In this document: positions 36,441 to 46,930 of the stretch, piece by piece
How positions within the stretch are numbered: position 1 is the stretch's first letter
Layout of the letters: every line of letters starts with the position of its first letter
Source of the DNA: Avena insularis
Taxonomy: Eukaryota > Streptophyta > Magnoliopsida > Poales > Poaceae
DNA: 64,000 nucleotides
Direction of reading: 5' to 3'
Assembly: GCA_023614405.1 (NCBI GenBank)
Contig: CM042693.1
Coordinates: forward strand, 338,131,527-338,195,526
The notes under the pieces: model-generated
Told to the model about the DNA's origin: nothing
The model's database searches: none
What the model saw: the letters and a program-made list of their open reading frames with translations, nothing else
Translations under genes and position numbers: made by a program

Positions 36441-36484
36441 ACGGTTGAATGAGCAGCCACTCTCAGCTCTAACCCTAGGACCTC

Positions 36485-36492
36485 TATTTATA
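36485..36492 (-). promoter_or_regulatory. TATA box in old Copia 5' LTR
   Basis: The minus strand reads CTATAAATAGAGG, a strong plant TATA consensus about 260 bases before the LTR end. Confidence 0.6.
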
Positions 36493-36810
36493 GCACTTGC
36501 ACTAGGGGAACCAACACCTTAGGATGGATGGTCAGGATGCCCTGATCAGGGCATCCAATGGCTGTTAATAAACAGCCCCTTAATCATCATTAATTTGACT
36601 TAGATTGATCACATCAACCTTTAGATCATTGCAGATCACTTATATCCAGCACAGACAACTAAAACATACATTGTTTCTCCACCATATAAATAATGCTTCA
36701 CTTCAGCCTGCCATGGTTAGTTGTGTTCTTCTATTGGTTTGTTGTTTTCTGTATCATATACTAGTTGCTGGTATGTTTCACATGGCTTTATTATTTGTTC
36801 CATGGTACAG

Positions 36811-37782
36811 AGGATGTGTCCAAACAATGCTTTTGATGATCTTGTGAAGACTCTGATCATAGATGACCACAGAACCTGTGATCCTGATGCGGGTGGCTGT
36901 GGAAAATCAAACCATACGAACCACACTCTCTCTAGTTCCCCTCGTGTTTTTACAGTTGGTAAACATCTTTCATTTCGATCTATGTACAGTGAATCATTTT
37001 TGTACGCAATTATTCATATCTAATATAGGAGTTCTAACGAATTTTTGATCTTCTCCAGTACTCTTAAATCCTAGTGGTTTTTTTGGTATAATGGGTTATT
37101 TAGGATTGCCTTCTGCTAAATGTTTTTGAGTCGTTGAGTTGCCCTCCTCAGGCTATGTTCGGTTAATCCTCTTCTCAAGAGGATTGGAGTGGAATGAGGT
37201 GAATTGGGGTGGATTTTGACTTATATGGGATTTAATCCACCCCAATTCCTGCCAATCCTCTTTAACTCCTCCTGAACCGAACAAGGCCTGAGGGTAGGAG
37301 ACTAGTCTGACTAGCAGTGACTAGCCTGGAATAATCGACGCTAGTCGAGTTGTCTTGTCAAGGGGTTTTAGAAATAGAGGGAAGGGTATTACAATGCGTC
37401 AGTTCAAACTGCAAAGCAGAACGGGGAAGAGGGAGGAGTAGAGAAAGTCAGTGCTGCGACTTGGTCTGCCGGTCTGAGTCGCAGCAGCAAGCCAGCACCG
37501 CTGCACCGACTCGTGGGCTGGTCATCTGTGACTAGAAAACATTGCCACTGCACATCGAGTAAATCAATAAGCAACTACTACTATAATTTATAAGATCATC
37601 GTGTATGTTCTTTGTTAATGAGATACTTTATCAACATTTGTTTCTTTTCTGTTGTTTTAGTTTTGGGATGAGATGGAACTGCGAGTGATACGCGACTATC
37701 TGATATTATGGCTGCTATTTCCGAGATAGACATTAGCACTATCTACCCTGGTACAACTCCACGCATCAAACATTCCCTGGTG
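36811..37782 (+). pseudogene. Fragment of a plant inactive ubiquitin carboxyl-terminal hydrolase (DUF629/peptidase C19-like)
   Basis: Two exons of a host gene, plus strand. The first (36811-36958) follows a TACAG acceptor and ends at a GTAAAC donor. It encodes the Cys-rich block CDPDAGGCGK followed by LSSSPRVFT. The second (37661-37782) follows a TTTTAG acceptor. The codon phase across the intron is kept and restores the family's VLGW block, but the Trp codon is TGA (37669-37671). The exon goes on with ISEIDISTIYPG and KHSLV, where identity stops. In the family this region lies in the C-terminal hydrolase-like fold of large inactive ubiquitin-specific proteases. The nonsense codon, missing neighbouring exons and a MITE in the intron make it a pseudogene or captured fragment. 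Confidence 0.75.
37141..37294. mobile_element. Foldback MITE, about 150 bp
   Basis: The ends are inverted repeats: the left reads CCTCAGGCTATGTTCGGTT and the right, reversed, CTCAGGCCTTGTTCGGTT. The interior halves (GGATTGG, AATTGGGGTGGATT versus AATCCACCCCAATT, CCAATCC) also pair, so the whole unit can fold into one hairpin. Termini of the GGCCTTGTTCGGTT type are common in grass MITEs. A clear target duplication was not found. It lies in the intron of the ubiquitin-hydrolase fragment. Confidence 0.75.
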
Positions 37783-37816
37783 TTAATGTATTGCAGGATG
37801 ATACAAGTTATATTAT

Positions 37817-37938
37817 TTTTTAGGACAACTGGCAGGAGCTCTGCCTTTTCATTAAGAAAGGAGGGAAAACCCAAATTAGAAGAGTACAAAAAACGGGCAT
37901 GTTTTGATTAAGGTGTGAACATGCCTAAAAAAGCACCC
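37817..37938 (-). mobile_element. 5'-truncated LINE tail, 122 bp
   Basis: Flanked by a perfect 14 bp target duplication, ACAAGTTATATTAT, at 37803-37816 and 37939-37952. On the minus strand the insert ends CTTAATGAAAAGGCAGAGC, then CTCCTGCC and an A-run. I recognise this as a typical grass LINE 3' end. Target-primed reverse transcription that stopped early explains the short length and long duplication. Confidence 0.82.
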
Positions 37939-38347
37939 ACAAGTTATATTATATCTAGACGATAAGTATGGAATTAGGGGTAGTCAACTGGATTTATATT
38001 TCTCCATTTTCTGGTAGTGAGATAGTGAGATAAGACTAAGGTAATTTATTTTTCATTTTCATTATGACCATGAATTATCAGTACCTACAGTAATTATTAA
38101 AGATGTTCCCACCTTCTTCTTCTTAAAAAAAACGCAATAGAACAGAGCCCTCCGCGACGCAGCGACCATGGCGACAAGGGCCGTACTGCCACCGCCGCCG
38201 GCCTGATCTCCCTCCTCCGTCATCCTCTGCTAGCTCCTCAAAAAGATCTGGCCTCCCCTCGACGCCCTCTTCCCTTCCACCCGCCTGGCATGTAGGGGTT
38301 GGGTCTGTTGTTCCCGCGGCCACTCCTCGAGCTTCCGCCCTGCTCCC

Positions 38348-38691
38348 TGTTGAAGTGTATAAGTGGATTGCACTAGCCCTTTCCATCAGTTCGGACTTGT
38401 GGTTGCGTTGGCTAGTGCATGAAGCTTGACATGGTATCAGAGACTAAGGTCTCGAGTTCGAGTCCTGACTTTCGCAATTTATCCTAAAATTGTTGTTGAC
38501 CCCTCTATGTCCACATATAGGCCTCTTGAGTCATACGTGACTTTCGCGCGCCGTCGCTTTCTTCCGGTTGCACGTGCTGACTTCTCCCCGTCACACGTGA
38601 GAGGGGGTGTTGAAGTGTATAAGTGGATTGCACTAGCCCTTTCCATCAGTTCGGACTTGTGGTTGCGTTGGCTAGTGCATGAAGCTTGATA
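38348..38691 (+). mobile_element. Micro-TRIM (SMART-like) retrotransposon, 344 bp
   Basis: The two 84 bp LTRs, 38348-38431 and 38608-38691 (TGTTGAAGTGTATAAG ... GAAGCTTGACA, with GATA in the second), differ in one base at the end. A primer site TGGTATCAGAG starts immediately after the first LTR (38432) and a polypurine tract GAGAGGGGG precedes the second. A perfect 5 bp target duplication CTCCC lies at 38343-38347 and 38692-38696. The interior is 176 bp and non-coding. At 38454-38463 it also carries GTTCGAGTCC, which resembles a tRNA gene B box. At 344 bp it is among the smallest LTR elements, like the SMART elements described in grasses. Confidence 0.9.
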
Positions 38692-39394
38692 CTCCCATGG
38701 CAGTGACACTGTGACAGCGCCCTCCCTGGCCTCGCGGCCCACCACTGAAGCAGCTGATCTAGCCTTCCGGAGGTCAGACCCTACGATTCGTGGCAGGGTG
38801 AGCTCTCTCGTGGCATCGAAGGCGACAGCTCCGGCTTCGCCACCCGCTGCGCCCGCTCCCTTGGCCGGCTGCTCCTCCAGCAAGAAAGGACGCCTTCGGG
38901 CTGGCGATGGCGTTGCTCTCCTTCCGGGTTTTGGTGTCGCGCCTGGCCTGTCTAGCTCCGTTATCCCTGTGATAGCTTCGTTTGGGATGGCAGCCGGGCG
39001 GTTGGCGTGGCGCGTCAGGCGTGTGACGATCCTTTTGTCAAGACATGGCATGTGCCCCGCCTGCTTGCTAACGGGATCGGCAGCGATGCGCCCTTGGAGA
39101 TTGACGAATAGGTTGGTGAGTGGCTCTCTGACGACGAGGCCGATGGGGGATGCGAGGCATGCACCAAGGATAGGCCCTTCCACCTTGCCTCCAGTTTGTT
39201 CTCTCCGCCTACGCAGGCGCCCGTCCTAGGCATGCCTGCTTCGGCTTCGATTACGCCAGCCCCATCCATCGCAACACGGTCTTGTTTGTGGGCTTCTCCA
39301 GCTAAGGAGGACGAGGATAGTGACGATGAAGAGCTGGCCCCTCAGATGCCGCCAGCTACCAAGCTCTGTGTTGCTACTATTGTTGATAAGGTCG
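38692..39394 (+). pseudogene. LINE ORF1, N-terminal part
   Basis: GC-rich coding remnant. From about 39070 one frame carries EWLSDDEADGG and then, through a proline-rich stretch, KEDEDSDDEELAP. This acidic pattern is typical of grass LINE ORF1 ahead of the zinc knuckles. An in-frame TAG lies just before EWLSDDE, and the earlier part is in other frames. The frame runs into the Gypsy at 39394. With the Gypsy and one copy of its target duplication removed, the codon phase continues at 53357 for about 20 residues, until a TAG. The protein would bind LINE RNA. Confidence 0.7.
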
Positions 39395-42300
39395 TGTCAA
39401 CACCCGGATTTTTAATCCCAGATGCCTGTTATGCCATACATCGAAACCCCAGGATTACCATTTTTGCGAGACATAACAGAATTGGATACCACAGTACATC
39501 ATTCATTACAAACCATACATAAGGTCTTACACAAATAAGGATCTCATGATCCAGTTCTTAATACAACTTCAAGCAGCGGAATACGTAATAACAACGGTAG
39601 CGTAGGCGAAGCTCCATCTTCGAGGTCACAGGCAATGCTGACGATGGGAGATGATCCTAGTTGTCGTAACCTTCCTAGGGTCCATCCTCCAGGTACTCCT
39701 CTTCATAGTCCGCCATGGAATAGCAGGGACAAAGCCATGAGTACTCTTTAAGTACTCGCAAACTAATACTAACAAGTGAGAGGGGTTTTTGATAATAGGA
39801 CACTAGGCTCTAGGGTTGTTTTGCAAGAAGCCAGATTTACTCCTACTAAGTTTAGAAGTAAGAAAAGCTAGTTGAAATTTTATAACACCTAAGTGGGAAC
39901 TTGTATTTCATATCACAACTCTCTTGTGGTCAAGTCAAAATCTCAATCCATTTCATAAGTCATTTTGAAAACATCTGACGGGGGAACAGTATGGCCACTC
40001 CAACTGTCCATAATCATGACGCCTATTGAATAGTTTGACACTCTATAGAGATTGTACACTTTCACCACAACATTCAATACATCTATCAGGAACAAATCCT
40101 GAAGTCACCATACTCAGTATGCGGATAATCAATCCTAACCTTTCAATTACATGCCCTAGTATAAGCACCTCTCCTGTGAGTTTGGCCTCCCAACCATGAC
40201 CAACTGTCATCTTGGGTACTGCACAAGTGGACAATCTTCACAAGGTAGCCTCAGCTCAGACCTTGGCCGGGAGGGATCTAATACTAAGGTATATAAGTTT
40301 TCAGTCAAGCCCTACCCAATCTTCGGGTATTGTGGTTGTACGGTAAAATTGGAATGATATCGCATCCAGACAACCATCAGTTTTATAAAGGGCTAAGGCT
40401 CATGCCTCAACATTTTCATCACCCAAAATCATTTGGTGTTCAGAAACACATGTCAAAACATCTCAGTAGAATGATCCATCATTCTAAGGTTTTCATAACC
40501 ATTTTTCCACCAAGTCTTCCCATCTAAAGTCGATCAAGTTTTATGCTTAGCACTAGCATCTATAAGTGGGGGTAAGTACTAAAGAAGGGTGGTAAACTAG
40601 TGGAGTTTAACTAAGTTCAATCTTATGCCTTAGGATGACATCAAGATTTTCTAGCTTAGGCCAAATTTTATGCTCTTTATGCAACCTTCAAATATCTTTC
40701 TAGTATCTACAAGTCACTTAAGTAAACCCTAAGGAAGTAGCTCTGATAAAGAAATAAAATAGAAAGCTTGCAAATAAAACTAGGAGGGGGTATCAAGTGG
40801 GTATGATCACATATGCTTAGGGCATATGGTAACAAGTAAGGGTGTGTTTGCATCAGTAGAGTATCTTGCAAGTGTTAGCTTGCACATTCAACTAGTAGCA
40901 TTAGGCTTGCATCAATATCAGTATAAGCTTGCTAAATTTCAAGTGTTAGCTTGCAGGTATTGGCTTGCCTTGAGCAGAGCAGTGGTTGAAGTTCTCCTCG
41001 GCTTCTTCTTCGTAGTATCCTCCTTCCTCCTCGTATCCTTGGTCGGTACTAGCGTCTATAAATAAGAGGTACACAATCACCAAACAATACTTAACTATTT
41101 CAATCATCACACAAAAGGGGTCCTATAGATGATCTAGCATCATCTCTAACATTACAAGATTAAAGCTTGGTTTAATTCTTTTTATTTTTAGAAAAGTAAT
41201 TTCTACTCATTGAAAAACTACTTAAGATTTAATATTCTCCAAACCAAACATGGGATCATGTTGACACATGTCATCACCACATATTTTAGTTCATGAGAAT
41301 GTGATTTAAAGTGGTGTCATAATTTAATAAGGTTTTACCCTTTGATTTTAATTAAACAAGTGACTAGAAATGCCTATGTGGCATTCTTTTATTACTTGAA
41401 CATAATTTCTATAAGTAAACCTATACATTTTTATATATTCTGAAAGGTATGGTTAAATGTGATTTTTGAGAGTTGGAATCAACTCAAAAGCTATTATGGT
41501 TTTAATTTGAAAAATGTTTGAATGCAGAAAAGCTTCTGCCTTGTTCTTTTTACCAAGGATGATCTATAGATCCAAATGACTTGAATCCAACGGGCTTGGA
41601 TTCAGTATTTCAAGACCTTTCTAACAAAATTGGTTTCATTCAATTTGGTTCACTGAATCGATCTGGGTTGATTTTTGAATCTAGGTGCAGAAGTGTGTTT
41701 GAAATGAAATGGAAAAGGTTAATTTCAAACGACTGGGCTGCGCTGGAAGAGATACTGGGCTGGCCTGCTAAGCACAGCGCTTACACGGGCTGGCTAAGTC
41801 GCTGTCCCCACGCGTCAGTGAGACGAGGGGGTGCGAAGCGGTATGGGGCGATGTGAGCCGTGGGATCTTGTTCTAATCTAACGGCTGAGGGTCGTCGTCC
41901 ACGTCGGGCAACTCCGGCGAGACTGAAACCTAACGCGGCAGGTGAGGGTCGTTGGGGGCTCACCGGGGCTCAGGCGAGGGTCGGTGAGGCGGGCGAACGA
42001 CAAAGTCGACGACGGCGAACCTCCTGGTACCGGACTTCTCTGGGCGGCTCAATCGCTGGCCCCTTCTTCTCGATGGCGGCGGCTCGGTGCAATTCCGCTG
42101 CTGCTTTGCTTCGGGACTGAGGCGAGGTGGTTCTGGGTGAGAGGGGAGTGAGGTGGTGTGCTCAATTCGGCTAGGGGTGGCCTCTATTTATAGTGGCGAG
42201 AGGGGACAGACGGGCGCAAGGTGAGCTCATCGTGGTCGACGACACAGAATGCTAGCGGCGTGGGCAACGGTAGGGGCGGTGCGGTGCTCCCTGGCGATGC

Positions 42301-43439
42301 TCAACGACGCGGTGGCGAGGCGTGGGGCGGTGCGGTTTGGTCGGAACGCGGTGGTGCTCTCTGGCGTGCCCGGAGAGATTTTAATGCGCGTGGCGTGGTC
42401 CATGGCGGTGAGCAGCGTGTCTGCGAGGTTCTGGGACGATGGTGATCACGTATGCCTTGGCGAGGGCGCGGCGTGGGCGTCGGCGGTGGCGCACGGGCAC
42501 GCTCTCGGCATGGTTCTTTGGCGAGCTTGGCATGGTCCGTGCGTGTGGTCGAGGGGTTGGCAAGGTTGACGTTAGACGGGGAGTGGCGGTGGGGTGTTGG
42601 CTTGCTCCGGACACATGTTGGCTAGGCTTGGTTCTTCTCCTAGCTTGCTGTCGACATGGGGGTGACAAGGGTGCACTCGGCCTGCTCACCATTGATGGCA
42701 TTGCCAAGCTTACAGTGATGCTAGAGGTTTGCACTTGAGCTAGATGATCTACTAAAGCCTAGTTGCAACCAGAGAGGGAACAAGTTAGGCTCCAATCACT
42801 TCTCACAATAGTGTTTGGATTTTTGAAGATTTGAATCTGCAAGGTGTTTGATGAAATGGCCGCAAGAATTCAAGTTTTGAATTTTGAAAAGATTTTTGGT
42901 GGGTGTGCTAGGTTGGTGCTGGTGAGTCTGCAGATGCTTGGGTTTTGAAAGTGGAGCTTGTTTGAGTGGTTTTTGAAAAAGTGGGATCTTCCCATATGAT
43001 ATAGATTCAATTTTGAATTGTCATTTAAACTATGCATTTGAAAGTTTCTGGATGATCACAAGGTGGGCCTTGATACTTTGTTATGAGTAAAATCAAGGGG
43101 TGTAAAGATCCAAACAAGTTTCTGTTAAGTTCTGAAAGTTTGGGACAACCAAAGTAGGCATGGGAGTTAAATTGGTCAAAATGACCATTCACCCAATTTG
43201 GTTTGTTTTGATTTATTTGTCTTTGGGAAAAGTGTGGGTATTTTTTAGATGATGTTTATTTCACCTAAGAAACATTTTGCAAGCAAAGAAACACCTAAAC
43301 AAGGCAATTCAAAAGAATTCAAAATGGGATGCATACACACATGCATGCTTTCATATTTTTAATTTGAAAAGTTTTTGTTAACCCTAATTTTGATGATTAG
43401 GATTTGATGATTCTAGTTTGATATTTTTGGGATGTTACA
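39395..43439 (-). repeat. 3' LTR of the Gypsy chromovirus
   Basis: Read on the minus strand it goes from TGTAACATCCCAAAAATATC at 43439 to CCGGGTGTTGACA at 39395. It is a direct repeat of 49282-53351 with scattered changes, most of them in the GC-rich part at 41750-42600. A TATA motif is kept at 42185-42192. Confidence 0.92.
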
Positions 43440-43457
43440 AACCTTCCCCCCTTAAAC
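43440..43457 (-). other. Polypurine tract of the Gypsy chromovirus
   Basis: The minus strand reads GTTTAAGGGGGGAAGGTT immediately before the LTR start. Confidence 0.88.
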
Positions 43458-43500
43458 AAAATCTCGTCCCGAGATTTGAAAAACGACGAAAAAAGATTAC

Positions 43501-43601
43501 CTAGGATTTGAAGAGATCGGGAAACTCTGTCCTGATGTGATCTTCGCGCTCCCAGGTAGCTTCCTCTTCCGTGTGGTTGCTCCACTGAATCTTGAGAAAC
43601 T
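43501..43601 (-). pseudogene. Chromodomain remnant at the integrase C-terminus
   Basis: In a frame different from the integrase, the minus strand encodes IQWSNHTEEEATWERED and ends with FPDLFKS and a stop. The pattern W..H..EEATWE is the core of the chromodomain carried by Tekay/Del chromoviruses, which in live elements directs integration to marked chromatin. The shift from the integrase frame occurs at about 43602. The first half of the domain appears shortened: the integrase frame stops soon after its PEVPIRI block. Targeting by this copy would be lost. Confidence 0.75.
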
Positions 43602-45173
43602 TTATGCTTTGGGTTCAGGTAGTTCGGAAGGCTTCTTCCAAATACGGATGGGTACTTCGGGATAGGTCAGGTCATCGTTGATCTCTATGGTCTGATGATC
43701 GATATTCTTGAACACTTCGGTCTTCTCGGGGACTTCGAGACACTTGCGAAGTAATGAGATATGGAACACATTGTGCACGGCTGACATCTCTTCAGGTAGT
43801 TCCAATTGATACGACACTTCTCCTCGATAGTTCAGAATCTTGAAGGGTCCCATATATCTGGGGGCTAACTTTCCTTTGAGTTGGAAACGCTGCATTCCCT
43901 TCAATGGCGACACTTTCAGATATACAAAATCTCCTATGTTGAAGGCGAGGTCTCGACGTCTCTTGTCGGTGTAACTCTTCTGTCTAAACTGGGCTGTCTT
44001 AAGGTGCTCACGAATCTTGTGAACCTTCTCTTCCGCTTCTTGTAGGATGTCGGGTCCGAAAATCTGACTCTCTCCTACGTCCGACCAGTTCAAAGGGGTG
44101 CGACACTTCCTTCCATACATGAATTCAAATGGGGCCATTTGCAAACTAGCTTGATAACTATTGTTGTACGAAAATTCTGCAAATGGCAGACAGTCTTCCC
44201 ACTTAGATCCATATTCTAACACACAGGCTCTCAGCATATCTTCGAGTATTTGATTTACTCGCTCCGTTTGTCCATCGGTCTGAGGGTGATATGCGGTGCT
44301 GAAATCTAGGCGGGTTCCTAAACCTTCTTGAACTTTCTTCCAGAATCTCGAGGTAAACTGAGTTCCTTGATCCGATACGATGTTCTTGGGGACTCCATGT
44401 AAACTAACTATTCTAGCGATGTACAACTCCGCTAGCTTCGAACTTTGGTATGTGGTCTTGACAAGCAAGAAATGGGAGACTTTGGACAATCGGTCCACTA
44501 TGACCCATATAGAGTCATTTCCCCTACTAGAGGTAGGCAATCTGGTGATAAAGTCCATTCCAACGGAATCCCATTTCCATTCCGGAATCTGTAAGGGTTG
44601 CAATAATCCAGCGGGTCTTTGATGTCCTCCCTTGACTCGCTGACATATATCACACTTGGCGATATAGCTTCCTATTTCTCTCTTCATCTTATGCCACCAA
44701 AATTGTTCTTTTAAATCTTGATACATCTTAGTACCTTCGGGATGGATAGAATAAAGAGTATCATGAGCTTCCTTGAGAATAACTTCTTTCAACTCAGAAC
44801 CTGCTGGTACACAAAGGCGTCCTTTGTACCACAGAACTCCTTCTTCGTCTTCGGTGAATCCGGGTACTTTGCCTGTACCAATGCGACGCTTGATTCCGTC
44901 AATACTAGCATTTCCTTTCTGCGCCTCTTTGATGTGGCTGATCAAAGTGGGTTGAAGTTCTATGCTAGCCAAAAATCCTTCACTCACTAATTCCATTCGA
45001 AAATCTTCCATCTCTTTGTGCAAACTTGGTTGCTCCTTCAAAATCATGGAGTTCAAGCGGCACGACAATCTGCTAAGGGCATCTACTACCACGTTGGCTT
45101 TACCAGGGTGATAGTGAATGTCCAGATTGTAATCCTTGATTATCTCAATCCATCTTCTCTGTCTCATAATCAC
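43602..45173 (-). pseudogene. Gypsy integrase with RNase H end
   Basis: A 523-codon open frame. It starts in the last part of RNase H (RRWIEIIKDYNLDIHYHPG, NVVVDALSR). It then has the zinc-binding HHCC domain (H...H and CDICQRVKG). The catalytic triad follows, with Asp in WDSVGMDFI, Asp in IVSDQGTQF and Glu in DGQTERVNQ. A GPY/F-type module (APRYMGPFKIL) and VFHISLLRKCL come last. All three acidic residues are present. The frame was separated from the RT frame by loss of one base near 45170, where the RT frame ends in TGA, and it is cut from the chromodomain by another shift. It would splice the cDNA into host DNA. Confidence 0.92.
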
Positions 45174-46378
45174 TCCTTCTGAGTGAATATATACTTCAGA
45201 CTCTTGTGATCCGAATAAATCTCACAACGGTTTCCCATCAGGTAATGCCTCCACGTCTTCAGGGCTAGAACTACGGCTGCGAGTTCGAGGTCATGGGTTG
45301 GGTAATTTTGCTCTTGTTGTTTCAGTTGTCGAGATACATAAGATATAACTTTGCCTTCTTGCATTAGCACATATCCGAGACCGATCTTGGATGCATCACA
45401 ATACACGTCGAAGGGCTTCGTGATATCTGGCATGATCAAGATTGGGGCTGAAATCAATCTCCTCTTGAGTTCTTGAAAACTCGCTTCACATTTGTCGGTC
45501 CATTCAAACTTCTTGTACTTCTTCAGCAATTGGGTCATGGGTCTGGCGATACTCGAGAATCCTTCTACGAACTTGCGGTAATATCCTGCCAATCCGAGAA
45601 ATGCACGGACTTGGGTTTGAGTGGTTGGGGCTTGCCAATCTTCTACATCTTTAACTTTTGCGGGATCAACGGCAATTCCTCCGGCTGATACAATGTGACC
45701 GAGGAATCCTACCTCCTGTAACCAGAATTCACATTTGCTAAACTTGGCATACAACTGATGCTCTCTAAGGGTTCCAAGAATGGTCCTTAGGTGTAGCTCA
45801 TGTTCTTCTTCTGATTTGGAATAAATCAAGATGTCATCAATGAAAACAACGACAAACTTATCTAGGAAGTCCATAAAAATCTTATTCATGAGATTCATGA
45901 AATAAGCGGGGGCATTGGTTAATCCAAAGGACATAACGGTATACTCGTATAATCCATATCGGGTGGTAAAGGCAGTCTTGGGAATATCTTCTACACGAAT
46001 CTTGAGTTGATGATAGCCAGTCCTAAGATCAATCTTAGAAAACACTTTGGCACCGGTCAACTGATCAAACAAATCTTCTATCTTGGGCAAGGGGTACTTG
46101 GTCATGATGGTGACATCATTCAACTTCCGGTAATCCGTACACAAACGGTTACCTCCATCCTTCTTATCCACGAACAAAACAGGTGACCTCCAAGGTGACG
46201 CACTTGGTTGAATCAATCCAATTTCCAACATGGAATCCAGTTGCTTCTTCAGTTCTGCTAGTTCCGACGGGTTCATACTATATGGTCTCTGGGCTATGGG
46301 TCCTGTTCCGGGGATTAGTTCGATGATAAACTCGATATCTGATGCTGGGGAATACGGGCAAAACATCCGGAAATACAT
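45170..46378 (-). pseudogene. Gypsy reverse transcriptase and RNase H
   Basis: A 402-codon open frame. The RT blocks are [44 protein letters not shown] and the active site FIDDIL at 45825-45845 (the F(V/I)DD form usual in plant Gypsy). RNase H follows with [29 protein letters not shown] and [10 protein letters not shown], keeping its acidic residues. The usual FGLTNAP block is intact. The frame begins late, because the sequence between protease and RT (46379-46491) is frameshifted. It ends at 45170 through a one-base loss just before the RRW block. The enzyme itself looks undamaged over its core. Confidence 0.92.
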
Positions 46379-46491
46379 CGGGTATTCAGACTATCCGGAC
46401 TTGGTCAATGGTAGGTTGGGCTATACTCTTGTTGCACTTGAATTGGCGAGGTAAGGTTTGGATATATGCTCGTGATATTCCATTGTCTTGG

Positions 46492-46930
46492 TCATGGTGA
46501 TGGCTTTCTTGCACGATCAATCAATCCTTTATGTTTGGACATCCAATCCATTCCTAGTACTACTTCCAAACCTTTAGTTCCGAGTACTATCAGATTAGCA
46601 TAAAAATATATGCCATGGATTCGGATAGGGACGGCTTTGCAAATTTGCCTAGCTTTGGTGGTTGAACCAGGAATTTGGACGATCATAACATGCTTCAGTC
46701 TTGTTGGTTGAATTTTACTAGTGCATGCAAATTCTTCGGTGACAAATGAATGCGATGCACCAGAATCAAACAACACTCTTGCAAGTACTGAATTAACAGA
46801 AAACATACCCAGCACGACGTCTGGCACTTCCTGAGCTTCTTCAGCATGCATGAGGAAAAGACGGCCGTTGCGGTTGAGTGAATTCCCTGGGGCAAATCTT
46901 CTTCCGGGCTGAACACGGCCAGCTGCTTTG
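46492..46930 (-). pseudogene. Gypsy aspartic protease
   Basis: This is the retropepsin part of the polyprotein, in a frame shifted from gag. The active site LFDSGASHSFV is intact at 46741-46785, and the later block VVLGMDWMSKHKG marks the second half. The frame stays open up to 47010, but homology in this frame begins only near 46930, where the gag frame is left. It ends at a stop at 46492. In live elements it would cut the polyprotein. Confidence 0.85.

Larger units (their letters stand above)
36224..36664 (-). repeat. 5' LTR of the old Copia (outer boundary approximate)
   Basis: About 440 bp. The minus strand ends ATTCTAACA next to the primer site. The likely start is TGTTTTAGTTG at 36664, but no second LTR is visible to confirm it. 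It contains a TATA box and a GA repeat. Its partner should lie left of the window, beyond Cassandra copy 1. Confidence 0.6.

Noticed and set aside
38432..38470. tRNA gene, because of TGGTATCAGAG and the GTTCGAGTCC motif
   Set aside because: No cloverleaf or A box. Position right after an LTR identifies a primer binding site.
38479..39183. 234-codon minus-strand frame
   Set aside because: It is antisense to LINE ORF1 and crosses the micro-TRIM, so it cannot be one gene.
42249..42734. Several 100-codon frames in the GC-rich part of the Gypsy LTR (also 52088-52650)
   Set aside because: Not conserved between the two LTRs, no motif, and overlapping on both strands.
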